From: Acidovorax sp.
GTDB taxonomy: Bacteria; Pseudomonadota; Gammaproteobacteria; Burkholderiales; Burkholderiaceae_C
Assembly (NCBI GenBank): GCA_018780365.1
Contig: JADMJR010000066.1
Coordinates: forward strand, 1-53,302
Direction: 5' to 3'
DNA: 53,302 bases
The translations under genes and the position numbers were made by a program. Below, piece by piece: positions 18,283 to 26,380 of the stretch (position 1 is the stretch's first letter; the number at the start of each line of letters is the position of its first letter). Under the pieces are notes generated by a model, which saw only the letters and a program-made list of their open reading frames with translations, ran no database searches and was not told the DNA's origin.

Positions 18283-19172
18283 CGACCCTGCCCCCCCACT
18301 CCCCTGCGCCCCCAGCCCCGCCAGCAGGCGCGCCCCTGCTCCAGGTGAAAGACCTGGTGCGCGAATACACGCTGCCGCGCGAGCACCTCTTTCGCCCCCC
18401 GGGCAAGGTGCAAGCGCTCAACGGCGTGAGCTTCTCCATCGATACCGGACGCAGCCTGGGCATCGTCGGCGAATCGGGTTCGGGCAAGTCCACCCTGGCG
18501 CGCACGGTGATGGCGCTGGATGCGCCCACCGCCGGCACGGTGCACCTGCTCGGACGCAACCTGCACCAGTTGCCTGCCGAGCCGCTGCGCCAGGCACGGC
18601 GCGACTTCCAAATGGTGTTCCAGGACCCCTATGGCTCGCTCGACCCACGCCAGACGGTCGAGCGCATCGTCACCGAGCCACTGCAGGCACAAGGCCAGAC
18701 CACGCGTGCCGAGCAGCGCGAACAGGCCGCCCAGGTGCTATCGCAGGTGGGCCTGCGCACCAACGACCTCTCCAAGTACCCGCACGAATTTTCGGGCGGC
18801 CAGCGCCAGCGCATTGCGATTGCACGCGCCCTCATCACCCGCCCGCGCCTCATCGTGGCCGACGAGCCCGTGAGTGCACTCGATGTCTCGGTGCAGGCCC
18901 AGGTACTCAACCTGATGCAGGATTTACAGCAAGAGTTTGGCATCACCTACATGCTCATCAGCCACGACCTGGCGGTGGTCAACCACCTGTGCGACGAAGT
19001 GGTGGTGCTGTACCAGGGCCGCATCGTGGAGCGTGGCTCGCCCGCCGAGCTGTTCCGCCATGCGCAGCACCCCTACACCCAGTCACTGGTCGGCGCGGTG
19101 CCCCAGGTGCAACCGGGCCGCGCGCGGGCGCGCAGGGCGGCAGCGGCCGCCGCGTCGGCAAAAATCGCATAA
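18279..19172 (+). CDS. ABC transporter ATPase, DppF/OppF type, with shortened C-terminus
   Basis: This is the second ATPase, 297 residues. Walker A GESGSGKS is at 64-71, the signature is SGGQRQRI, Walker B is LIVADEPVSALD, and the H loop is SHDLAVV. The N-terminus is extended and Pro/Ala-rich. The protein ends soon after HPYTQSLVGAVPQ with an Arg/Ala-rich tail. It therefore lacks the C-terminal oligopeptide domain and cysteines that most DppF proteins (about 325-335 residues) carry and that its partner keeps. The frame ends at a real stop with no sign of a lost continuation, so this is probably natural. Confidence 0.92.
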   Translation: MTTLPPHSPAPPAPPAGAPLLQVKDLVREYTLPREHLFRPPGKVQALNGVSFSIDTGRSLGIVGESGSGKSTLARTVMALDAPTAGTVHLLGRNLHQLPAEPLRQARRDFQMVFQDPYGSLDPRQTVERIVTEPLQAQGQTTRAEQREQAAQVLSQVGLRTNDLSKYPHEFSGGQRQRIAIARALITRPRLIVADEPVSALDVSVQAQVLNLMQDLQQEFGITYMLISHDLAVVNHLCDEVVVLYQGRIVERGSPAELFRHAQHPYTQSLVGAVPQVQPGRARARRAAAAAASAKIA

Positions 19173-19209
19173 CCAAATGCGCACGTGATGGTGTAAAAAG
19201 CTTTCGTGT

Positions 19210-19235
19210 GCCCCGGTAACAAATTGCACCGGGGC
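19210..19235 (+). promoter_or_regulatory. Stem-loop between the ATPase and binding-protein genes
   Basis: A perfect 8-bp stem GCCCCGGT/ACCGGGGC holds a 10-base loop. A T run (TGGTTTTTTTG) starts about nine bases later. In transporter operons such hairpins often make mRNA end or decay boundaries so that binding protein is made in excess. It could also be an inefficient terminator. Confidence 0.5.
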
Positions 19236-19281
19236 CTTCCTCTGGTTTTTTTGTCTGGTTTTTTGTCTGGAGAGTCCGAAC

Positions 19282-20772
19282 ATGCTGAACCGCCGTACCG
19301 TCCTTGCCACTGGCGCCTTCGCCGCCGTGCCCTTGTCCACCCCGCTCAGCGCCCTCGCTCAGGGCCGCAAAGATGCGGTGACGCTGGCCATGACGCTGGA
19401 GCCCCCAGGCCTGGACCCCACGGCCGGTGCCGCCTCGGCCATTGCCGAAATCGTGCAATACAACATCTTCGAGACACTCACCAAGATCAACGCCGACGGC
19501 AGCGTGTCGCCCCTGCTGGCCGAGAGCTGGGAGGTCTCGCCCGACCTCAAGACCTACACCTTCAAGCTGCGCCGGGGCGTGAAGTTCCAGAACGGCGAGC
19601 CCTTCAACGCCGCCGCCGTGAAGTTCTCCTACGACCGCGCTGGCGGCGAGAAAAGCACCAACAAGGACAAGCGCACCTTTGCAGGCATCACCACGCAGGT
19701 GGTGGACGACTACACGGTGGTGCTGCTCAACAAGGACATCGACCCTGACCTGCTGTTCGTGCTGGGCCAGGCCACCTCCATCATCGTCGAGCCCAAAAGC
19801 GTCGACACCAACGCCAACAAGCCCGTGGGCACCGGCCCCTACCAGCTCAACGCCTGGAACAAGGGCTCCTCCGTCGTGCTGGCAGCGTGGGACGGCTACC
19901 GCGACGCCAAGGCCATCAAGATCAAGCGCGCCACCTTCCGCTTCATCTCCGACCCGGCCGCCCAGGTGGCCGCCCTGCTGGCAGGCGATGTGGACGCGTT
20001 CCCCCGCGTCACGCCGCGCAGCGTGGCCCAGTTCAAGGCCAACCCCAAGTTCCAGGTGGTGGTGAGCGGCTCACGCGCCAAGACCATTTTGGCCATCAAC
20101 AACGGCAAAAAGCCGCTCGATGACGTGCGCGTGCGCCGTGCCATCGCCGCGGCGGTGGACCGCAAGGCCGTGATCGAAGGTGCAGGCGACGGCTACGGCG
20201 CGCCCATCGGCAGCCACTATGTGCCCGGCGCCTTTGGCTATGTGGACACCACGGGCGTGAACCCCTACGACCCTGAAAAGGCCAAGAAGCTGCTCGCCGA
20301 AGCCGGCATCAAGACGCCGCTGGAGCTGACGATGACGCTGCCCCCCACGCCCTACGCACGCCAGGGCGGCGAGGTGATTGCCGCCCAGTTGGCCAAGGTC
20401 GGCATCATCGCCAAGATCCAGAACGTGGAATGGGCCCAGTGGCTCAGCGGCACCTACGGCAGCAAGAACTACGACCTGACCATCATCAGCCACGTGGAGC
20501 CGTTTGACCTGGGCAACTTCGCCAAGCCCGAGTACTACTGGGCCTACAACTCGCCCAAGTTCAACGACCTGTTCAACCAGATCAAGAACGCCGCCCGCCC
20601 CGCCGACCGCGCCCGCCTGCTGGGCGACGCGCAGCGCCTGCTGGCCAACGATGCGGTGCACGCCTTCCTGTACTCCAACCAGTGGATCACGGTGGCCAAC
20701 AAGAACCTCAAGGGCCTGTGGAAAGACATGCCCGTGTTCGTGAACGACCTCTCGGCGCTCTCCTGGAGTTGA
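19282..20772 (+). CDS. ABC transporter substrate-binding protein, DppA/OppA family (SBP family 5)
   Basis: This is the periplasmic binding protein of the importer, 496 residues. The signal peptide carries a twin-arginine-like start (LNRRTVLATGAFAAVP), then a cleavage site after LSALAQ. The family-5 signature lies in PLLAESWEVSPDLKTYTFKLRRGVKF when read across residues 75-100. A GTGPYQL segment and the LAEAGIKTPLELTMTLPP region follow as in DppA. GGAGAG lies upstream of the ATG. Binding-site residues that would name the ligand cannot be read here. The amidase downstream hints at a peptide or amide ligand, which is inference only. Confidence 0.94.
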   Translation: MLNRRTVLATGAFAAVPLSTPLSALAQGRKDAVTLAMTLEPPGLDPTAGAASAIAEIVQYNIFETLTKINADGSVSPLLAESWEVSPDLKTYTFKLRRGVKFQNGEPFNAAAVKFSYDRAGGEKSTNKDKRTFAGITTQVVDDYTVVLLNKDIDPDLLFVLGQATSIIVEPKSVDTNANKPVGTGPYQLNAWNKGSSVVLAAWDGYRDAKAIKIKRATFRFISDPAAQVAALLAGDVDAFPRVTPRSVAQFKANPKFQVVVSGSRAKTILAINNGKKPLDDVRVRRAIAAAVDRKAVIEGAGDGYGAPIGSHYVPGAFGYVDTTGVNPYDPEKAKKLLAEAGIKTPLELTMTLPPTPYARQGGEVIAAQLAKVGIIAKIQNVEWAQWLSGTYGSKNYDLTIISHVEPFDLGNFAKPEYYWAYNSPKFNDLFNQIKNAARPADRARLLGDAQRLLANDAVHAFLYSNQWITVANKNLKGLWKDMPVFVNDLSALSWS

Positions 20773-20777
20773 GACAG

Positions 20778-20915
20778 GACACCCCCTGAGTCGCTTCGCG
20801 CCTTCCCCCTCTCTCTCCTCGCTGCGCGAGTCGGGAGGGGGACGCCCCCGGTGCGGCGGGGCGGCCCTTGCACGGGGGCACTGGCTTTGGCCGCGCCAGT
20901 TTTGGAGGCTGCGGG
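20778..20915. repeat. Long GC-rich dispersed repeat typical of Comamonadaceae
   Basis: The segment begins CACCCCCTGAGTCGCTTCG and contains an imperfect hairpin, CCCCCTC (20805-20811) facing GAGGGGG (20835-20841), then a C/G-rich stretch ending near CGCCAGTTTTGG. I recognise this as a sequence repeated between genes in Acidovorax-like genomes. There is only one copy in this window, so the repeat status rests on memory. It fills about half of the 260-base gap and could act as a terminator for the binding-protein gene. Confidence 0.5.
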
Positions 20916-20960
20916 TAGCGCGCGGCGCCATGGATCACTAAAACCTGCGGGAGCAGATTG

Positions 20961-21021
20961 CTCCTAAAATAATAGCTGTTAGCGCTTTACCAATAGGCGG
21001 TAGCAGCCTTTTTTACTTGTA
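20961..21021 (+). repeat. Dispersed intergenic repeat, copy 2
   Basis: The copy reads AAAATAATAGCTGTTAGCGC, then GGCGGTAGCAGCC and TTTTTT. It lies 12 bases upstream of the amidase start and points toward it. A short hairpin, GGAGCA/TGCTCC, precedes it. Confidence 0.7.
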
Positions 21022-21032
21022 AAACTCCCGAC

Positions 21033-22436
21033 ATGACCGCCTTGCACGACCTGCCCGCCCACGACCTTCTGGCCGCCTACCGCCAGCGCACGCTGTCTCC
21101 CGTGGAGGTCACGCAGGCCGTGCTGGCGCACATCGAGCGCTGGGAGCCCCACATTCGCGCCACCTACCTGCTGCGCCCCGAAGCCGCCCTGGCCCAGGCC
21201 CGCGCATCGGAGGCCCGCTGGCTGCGCGGCGAGCCCAAAGGAGCCCTCGACGGCGTGCCCAGCACCATCAAGGAAAACATCGCCACCGAAGGCGACCCCA
21301 CCCCCCTGGGCACGGCCGCCGTCGCACTGGTGCCTGCCACTGCCGACGCGCCCCCCGCCGCCCGCATGCGCGAGGCCGGTGCCGTCATCGTGGCCAAGAC
21401 CACCATGCCCGACTACGGCATGTTGTCGTCCGGCCTGTCCACCTTTCACCCGCTGTCGCGCAACCCGTGGGATGTGAGCAAGGGCCCCGGCGGCTCCAGC
21501 GCAGGCGGTGGCGCCGCCGCCGCCGCAGGCTACGGCCCCCTGCACATCGGCACCGACATCGGCGGCTCGCTGCGCCTGCCCGCCAGCTGGTGTGGCATCT
21601 TCAGCCTCAAGCCCAGCCTGGGCCGCATCCCCATCGACCCGCCCTACACCGGCCGCGCCGCCGGCCCCATGACCCGCACCGTGGCCGATGCCGCGCTGAT
21701 GATGCAGGTGCTGAGCCAGCCCGACGCACGCGACAGCATGAGCCTGCCCGCACAAGACATCGCCTGGAGCCAGTTCAACAAAGGCGCAGAGCGCCTGCGC
21801 GGCCTGCGCATCGGCCTGCTGCTGGACGCGGGCTGTGGCCTCGGCGTGGAGCCCGAAGTCAAAGCCGCCATCGAACACGCGGCCCGCCTGATGGAAAACG
21901 CGGGCGCCACCATCGTGCCCATGGTGCCCTTCATGACCCAGGCCATGCTCGACGGCATGGACCACTTCTGGCGCATGCGTTCGCACACCGACCTGAAAGC
22001 CCTTGCGGCGCAGCAGCGCGACAAGGTGCTGCCCTACATCCGCACCTGGGCCGACAGCGCTGCAGGCCTGAGCGGCACCGACGTCTTCAACGCCAGCCAC
22101 CAGTTCCACCTGACCCGTGTGGCCACCGTCAAAGCCTGCAGCGCGTTCGACTACGTCATCTCGCCCGTGGCCCCCATGCCCGCCTTCCAGGCCGAGCTGC
22201 CCTCGCCCACCAACGACCCGCTGCGCCCGCTGGAGCACATCGGCTTCACCGTGCCCTTCAACATGTCCGAGCAGCCTGCGGCCTCGGTCAACTGCGGCTA
22301 CACCCGCAGTGGTTTGCCCATCGGCCTGCAAATCGCAGGGGCCCGTTTTGACGACCTGGGCGTGCTGCAGGTGGCACATGCGTTCGAGCTGATCCGCGAG
22401 CCCCAAAGGGCCTGGCCCCAGCCGCCTGCAGCCTGA
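21033..22436 (+). CDS. Amidase (amidase-signature family)
   Basis: This serine amidohydrolase has 467 residues. The Ser-cisSer-Lys triad is visible: Lys80 in STIKEN, cis-Ser155 in GPGGSSAGGG, and nucleophile Ser179 in TDIGGSLRLPA. There is no signal peptide, so it is cytosolic. The C-terminal part ends with GLPIGLQIAGARFDD, as usual in the family. Its substrate is unknown. The family includes aryl amidases, nicotinamidase-like enzymes and GatA, but no gatB or gatC is nearby and the sequence does not look like GatA. Its place after a peptide-type ABC transporter makes hydrolysis of an imported amide reasonable. Confidence 0.92.
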   Translation: MTALHDLPAHDLLAAYRQRTLSPVEVTQAVLAHIERWEPHIRATYLLRPEAALAQARASEARWLRGEPKGALDGVPSTIKENIATEGDPTPLGTAAVALVPATADAPPAARMREAGAVIVAKTTMPDYGMLSSGLSTFHPLSRNPWDVSKGPGGSSAGGGAAAAAGYGPLHIGTDIGGSLRLPASWCGIFSLKPSLGRIPIDPPYTGRAAGPMTRTVADAALMMQVLSQPDARDSMSLPAQDIAWSQFNKGAERLRGLRIGLLLDAGCGLGVEPEVKAAIEHAARLMENAGATIVPMVPFMTQAMLDGMDHFWRMRSHTDLKALAAQQRDKVLPYIRTWADSAAGLSGTDVFNASHQFHLTRVATVKACSAFDYVISPVAPMPAFQAELPSPTNDPLRPLEHIGFTVPFNMSEQPAASVNCGYTRSGLPIGLQIAGARFDDLGVLQVAHAFELIREPQRAWPQPPAA

Positions 22437-22558
22437 GCGGGGGTTGTTGGTAACCTTGGGGTTTTGTTGGCGGACACCGGCCCACCCGACACGGGCACCC
22501 AGCCCCGCCAATCTCAGGCCACCACCCGCAAACCTCTGCACGAACGAAACACCACCGC

Positions 22559-23167
22559 ATGGACATCCTCATCCTGGCGATCCTGATCGCCACCGGCACC
22601 TACATGCTCAATGCCAAGGAGCAACGCAAACGCATTGCGCTGCTGGGCAGCCACCTGGCCAACTACCAGATCGAAAAGCTGATGGAGGCCCTGACCGACG
22701 GCTACCTGCGCGCCCTGGGCGAAAGCACCGACGAGCGCCGCAGCCAGATCTGGAGCCTGCTGAGCACCACCGAATCGCAGCTGAGCGAGCAGTTCAGCCG
22801 GTTTGCGGCCGACTTCGCCAAGGTGGACGAAAACCACACCCGCGTGAGCCGCCTGTCGCTGCCCATCCCGTTCGCCGAAAAGCTGCTGCCCAGCTTCACC
22901 TTCGACATGCGCCGCGCACTGGCCATCCACGCGCGGGGCATTGACCATGTGGTGCAAAACACCGGCCACCTTGCCCCCAAGGACCGCGCCTTCATGATGA
23001 CGGCCGAGCTGTTCCTCATGCAGCACACCTGCCACTGGTTCTGCAAGTCCAAAACCATCGCCACCGCCCGCATGCTGGCCCGCCACCAGACGCCGCACGA
23101 ACAGCTCGTGGCCTCGGTGTCTGCCGAAACCCGCAACGCCTACCTGACCCTGATCAAGGGCGGCTGA
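22559..23167 (+). CDS. Membrane-anchored protein of unknown function
   Basis: I do not recognise this 202-residue protein. It starts with one hydrophobic helix (DILILAILIATGTYML, about 2-17) and then a charged, mostly helical body. Notable parts are YQIEKLMEALTDGYLRALGE (35-54) and two regions rich in His and Met (about 140-170, with MQHTCHWFCKSK). The single N-terminal anchor suggests a cytoplasmic domain at the inner membrane. It lies between the amidase and a TTC38-like gene, 23 bases before the latter, so it may be cotranscribed with it. Codon use matches the neighbours, so it is a real gene. Confidence 0.75.
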   Translation: MDILILAILIATGTYMLNAKEQRKRIALLGSHLANYQIEKLMEALTDGYLRALGESTDERRSQIWSLLSTTESQLSEQFSRFAADFAKVDENHTRVSRLSLPIPFAEKLLPSFTFDMRRALAIHARGIDHVVQNTGHLAPKDRAFMMTAELFLMQHTCHWFCKSKTIATARMLARHQTPHEQLVASVSAETRNAYLTLIKGG

Positions 23168-23190
23168 GCCCCCTCCCTGAACAATGCCCC

Positions 23191-24537
23191 ATGCCATCCT
23201 CCACGCACACCCGCACGACCGATAGCCTGGGCAACCCCGTCACGCTGCTGGACGCTGGCAGCGTGGCCGCACTGAACGACTTTGTGGAAGGCTTCATCGC
23301 CTGCGAAGCCCGCGCGGTGAACGTGCTGAATGCAGCGCAAGACCCCAGCCCCATCGTGCAAGCCAGCTGCGCGGCCCTGCACATGTTTGCCGAATCGGCC
23401 GACGCCCCCCACAACGCCCGCCCCTTCATCCAGCAAGCCCTGGCCCACGCGCCAGAGGCCAGCGAGCGCGAACAACGTTTTGTGGCCGCCGTGGCAGCCT
23501 GGGTTGATGGCGACCTGCCCCGCGCCATGGCGCTGCACGCAGAGCAGGCCCGCCTGCACCCGCGCGACCTCGCCTCCCTCAAGCTCGGCCAATACCATTT
23601 GTTCAACCGGGGCGACTCGCCCGGCATGCTGCGTCTGGCCCTGCAGGCCCTGCCCGCAGCGGCCGAAGTGCCCTACCTGCACGGCATGCTCGCCTTTGGC
23701 TGGGAGCAATGCCACCGCCTGCAAGAGGCCGAAAGCGCCGCACGCCACGCCATCACCCTGTGCCGCAAGGAGCCCTGGGCCCACCACGCGCTCGCCCACG
23801 TCATGCTGACCCAGGGCCGCATCCGCGAAGGTACCGACTTCATGGCCAGCGTGGGCGATACCTGGACGGGCCTCAACTCCTTCATGGTCACGCACAACTG
23901 GTGGCACCAGGCGCTGTTTCTGCTAGAGCAAGACCGGCATGCCGAGGTGCTGGCGCTCTACGACCACCAGGTCTGGGGCGTGGTCAAGGAATACACCCAG
24001 GACCAGATTGGCGCCGTGTCACTGCTGGCCCGGCTGGAGCTGGCGGGCGTGGATGTGGGTAACCGCTGGGCCGACGTGGCCGACCACCTCGCGCAACGCC
24101 TTGCCGACCATGTGCTGCCCTTCCTGGACCTGCAATACCTCTACGGCCTGGCCCGCGCCGGGCGGATGGAGGCAGCACGCACGCTGCAACAAAACATCGA
24201 GGCCCACGCCGCCACCCGCACCGAGGCGCACGAGCGCACCGTGTGGCAGCAGGTGTGTGTGCCCGCCGCCCACGGCCTGCTGGCGCATGCGCAGGGCGAC
24301 TGGGCGATGGCGGCAGAGAAGCTGTGCGTGGCCCTGCCCCGGCTGGTGGAGATTGGCGGCAGCCATGCGCAACGGGATTTGTTTCACCAGATCTGGGTGG
24401 ATGCGCTGCAGCGCAATGGGCAGTGGGGGGCGGTGCAGAATGTGTTGCAGACGATGGTGAATGGGCAGCCGGAGTCGGTGAGGCTGGCGCGGCAGGTGGG
24501 GGTGGTGAATGGGGAGTTGGGGTTGCCCGTGGCGTGA
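23191..24537 (+). CDS. TTC38-like tetratricopeptide repeat protein
   Basis: The 448-residue cytosolic protein resembles the family of human TTC38 and its bacterial relatives. These are single-domain proteins of degenerate TPR helices with conserved histidines. Visible helical pairs include AVAAWVDGDLPRAMALHAEQ and the HAITLCRKEPWAHHALAHVM block. The family's WTGLNSFMVTHNWWHQALFLLE segment lies near 225-247. No catalytic site is known, and the role is unknown in bacteria. There is no signal peptide. The last 100 bases of the gene show a change in base use toward G on this strand, perhaps a local effect. Confidence 0.8.
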   Translation: MPSSTHTRTTDSLGNPVTLLDAGSVAALNDFVEGFIACEARAVNVLNAAQDPSPIVQASCAALHMFAESADAPHNARPFIQQALAHAPEASEREQRFVAAVAAWVDGDLPRAMALHAEQARLHPRDLASLKLGQYHLFNRGDSPGMLRLALQALPAAAEVPYLHGMLAFGWEQCHRLQEAESAARHAITLCRKEPWAHHALAHVMLTQGRIREGTDFMASVGDTWTGLNSFMVTHNWWHQALFLLEQDRHAEVLALYDHQVWGVVKEYTQDQIGAVSLLARLELAGVDVGNRWADVADHLAQRLADHVLPFLDLQYLYGLARAGRMEAARTLQQNIEAHAATRTEAHERTVWQQVCVPAAHGLLAHAQGDWAMAAEKLCVALPRLVEIGGSHAQRDLFHQIWVDALQRNGQWGAVQNVLQTMVNGQPESVRLARQVGVVNGELGLPVA

Positions 24538-24596
24538 CCCCGTAGACCATTTCACCAGTTGGTCTTTCGTATCCCCGACTTCTCAATCGACTCGCG

Positions 24597-25301
24597 ATGA
24601 ACTTCAAAGAATGGATGTTGCAACGAGGACTCTCAGCATCTACCGCAGAGAAGTACGCTGGCGCAGTTTCGGGGCCTCTATCCGAATGGGGACTTGCGGC
24701 TGGCCTGACCGAGGGACCCCTCATAGCGATGGAATCGCCTGCAGCCTATGCCGAAGTAGCTTCCACGCTAACAACGCTGCCGATTTTTATCGAACGAAAC
24801 TCGCGAGGGCACAACATGTACAGCAGCGCGCTCGCGAAATTTGCTGGCTACCTTGAAGAGGGATTTAGCGGCGAGATCGGGACAGATATTGAGGACGTGC
24901 TCACCGATGTCTCAATCAATCCGACTGAGAAAGTAGAACTTGTTAAAGCCAGAATCGGGCAGGGCATGTTTCGTCAAAAGCTACTTTTGCACTGGAAATG
25001 CTGCGCAGTCACCGGATACGACGAAATAAGCATGCTTGTGGCTTCCCATATCAAGCCCTGGAGTGCATCGTCAAATACTGAGCGGCTCAACCCATTCAAT
25101 GGCTTGCTACTCGTCCCCAACATTGACCGCGCGTTTGATAGAGGTTTCGTCACCTTTGATGAGGCAGGCGCACTTATCGTTTCGCCCCTGTTTCCACATG
25201 CGGGAGATCTTGGGATCACTGCAGGCTCTCGCGTAGCGCTGCGCTCAGAGCATCAACCCTTTATGGCTTATCACAGGGCGCACGTCTTCCGCTCAAACTA
25301 A
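24597..25301 (+). CDS. HNH endonuclease-domain protein (HNH_2 type), likely acquired
   Basis: The 234-residue protein has a C-terminal HNH_2-type domain. CCAVTG at about 135-140 is followed by SHIKPW (His151), NPFNGLLLVPNIDRAFDRG (Asn168, Asp177) and a GFVTF strand, matching the family pattern. The N-terminal 100 residues (KEWMLQRGLSASTAEKYAGAV at the start) look like a small helical DNA-binding region, reminiscent of integrase core-binding domains. GC content is visibly lower than in both neighbours, and codon use differs. Its stop overlaps that of the converging phosphatase gene. No methylase, toxin partner or phage gene is adjacent. It may be a stand-alone restriction-like or defence nuclease. 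Confidence 0.8.
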   Translation: MNFKEWMLQRGLSASTAEKYAGAVSGPLSEWGLAAGLTEGPLIAMESPAAYAEVASTLTTLPIFIERNSRGHNMYSSALAKFAGYLEEGFSGEIGTDIEDVLTDVSINPTEKVELVKARIGQGMFRQKLLLHWKCCAVTGYDEISMLVASHIKPWSASSNTERLNPFNGLLLVPNIDRAFDRGFVTFDEAGALIVSPLFPHAGDLGITAGSRVALRSEHQPFMAYHRAHVFRSN

Positions 25302-25969
25302 CGCACCACCAACTTCGTCTGGTCGTACACCGGCTGCTCTGGCAAATCCGCCAGGTGCCGCACATCGGCCCAGTCCAGCACCTCCACCGCTTCTCCGCTG
25401 ACCCGCACGCGGTTGAGCCCCGCGTTGGGGATGTCGCTCTGGCGGGGGCCGTCCAGCCCCGTGCCGCGTGCAGTGCGCCAGATCATGTCTAGCACGCCGC
25501 CGTGGGTGACCACCATCACGGTCTGGCCGCTGTGCTGCTGGGCGATGCGGTACACGGCGTCCATCACGCGGGTGTGGAACTGGCGGGTGGTCTCGCCGCC
25601 GGGCATGCCGTAATCGGCTTCAAAACGCAGCCACTGGTTCCAGGCATCGGCGTGTTCCAGCTTGACATCGTCCACACGCTTGCCGTCCACCACGCCAAAG
25701 GCCTGCTCGCGCAGGGCGCTGTCGGTGAGGGTGTCGATGTGCAGTTCGGGGAAGAGCACCTGCAGGCTGGGTGTGGCGGTTTGGCGGGTGCGGATGAGGT
25801 CGCTGCAGACCAGGTGGTCCACCACCAGCTTCTCTGCCGCCAGGCGCTCTGCCAGGCGGCGGGCCTGCTCGTGGCCGGTGGCGTTGAGGGGCACGTCCAC
25901 GTGGCCCTGGAAGCGCAGCTCGCGGTTCCAGTCGGTCTCGCCGTGGCGGATCAGAATCAATTCAGTCAT
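25298..25969 (-). CDS. Histidine phosphatase family protein (phosphoglycerate mutase-like)
   Basis: The 223-residue enzyme belongs to the branch-1 histidine phosphatases. The RHGE motif starts at Arg8 with nucleophile His9, and the second catalytic His is in VVTHGGVLD. The family includes GpmB-like phosphatases and alpha-ribazole phosphatase CobC. Nothing nearby points to cobalamin, so the substrate stays open. I chose the ATG at 25969, which gives MTELILIRHGE. Two earlier in-frame starts fall in or upstream of a good -10 box. There is no ribosome-binding site before 25969, and the predicted transcript would begin almost at the ATG. Confidence 0.9.
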   Translation of the reverse strand: MTELILIRHGETDWNRELRFQGHVDVPLNATGHEQARRLAERLAAEKLVVDHLVCSDLIRTRQTATPSLQVLFPELHIDTLTDSALREQAFGVVDGKRVDDVKLEHADAWNQWLRFEADYGMPGGETTRQFHTRVMDAVYRIAQQHSGQTVMVVTHGGVLDMIWRTARGTGLDGPRQSDIPNAGLNRVRVSGEAVEVLDWADVRHLADLPEQPVYDQTKLVVR

Positions 25970-25976
25970 GCGTGCC

Positions 25977-26004
25977 ATTATCGAATGTACACACACGATT
26001 GCAA
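25977..26004 (-). promoter_or_regulatory. Sigma-70-type promoter of the phosphatase gene
   Basis: On the minus strand, TTGCAA (26004-25999), a 16-base spacer and GATAAT (25982-25977) are seen. The start site would be near 25970, next to the ATG at 25969. The -35 box coincides with the end of dispersed repeat copy 3. Confidence 0.5.
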
Positions 26005-26064
26005 GGTTTTTTGGCCGCTACCGCCCGTCCAGTAAGCCTTAATAGCTATTATTTTTATAACAAA
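26003..26064 (-). repeat. Dispersed intergenic repeat, copy 3
   Basis: Read on the minus strand it shows AAAAATAATAGCTATTAAGGC, then GGGCGGTAGCGGCC, AAAAAA and CCTTGCAA. It lies upstream of the phosphatase gene and points toward it. Its last bases overlap the putative -35 box. Confidence 0.7.
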
Positions 26065-26077
26065 ACAACGGCAAACA

Positions 26078-26329
26078 CTACCGCATGGGCACGATGAGCA
26101 CCTTGCGGCGCGGCTGGCAGCCGGGGCCTTCGTAGGCGGCGCTGTCCTGCTCCCAGCCTGGGCCGGGCGAGGTTTGGGCGCACACGCGCTGGCCATCGAC
26201 CAGGCTGCGCCAGTAGTACCAGGGTGCGGGGGCGGCCTGCGCCAGCAGCGGGGCCAGCCAAACCAGGGCGAACAAAAGGCGGGGGACGAAGGGCATGGGC
26301 AAACAAAGCATCCAGCGTGTCCCGTCCAT
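26078..26329 (-). CDS. Small secreted protein of unknown function
   Basis: This is an 83-residue predicted precursor. A hydrophobic stretch (RLLFALVWLAPLLAQA) forms a signal peptide that would be cut near AQA/AP. The mature part is about 50 residues with two cysteines (in RVCAQ and GPGCQPR), which could form one disulphide. Several ATG codons are possible (26329, 26311, 26296). None has a strong ribosome-binding site, and the 26311 start also gives a good signal peptide. I do not recognise a family. Codon use fits the neighbours. Confidence 0.6.
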   Translation of the reverse strand: MDGTRWMLCLPMPFVPRLLFALVWLAPLLAQAAPAPWYYWRSLVDGQRVCAQTSPGPGWEQDSAAYEGPGCQPRRKVLIVPMR

Positions 26330-26380
26330 GCTACGTAGCCTGCGTCGGGCCGATGCCTGGAAAAGCGGTGGAATGGTTGG

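Noticed and set aside
20979-22541. 520-residue open frame opposite the amidase
   Set aside because: It is Gly/Val/His-rich and antisense to an enzyme with an intact catalytic triad.
24597-25301. Toxin-antitoxin or restriction-modification pair around the HNH gene
   Set aside because: No small partner or methylase frame was seen on either side. The neighbours are a TTC38-like gene and a phosphatase.
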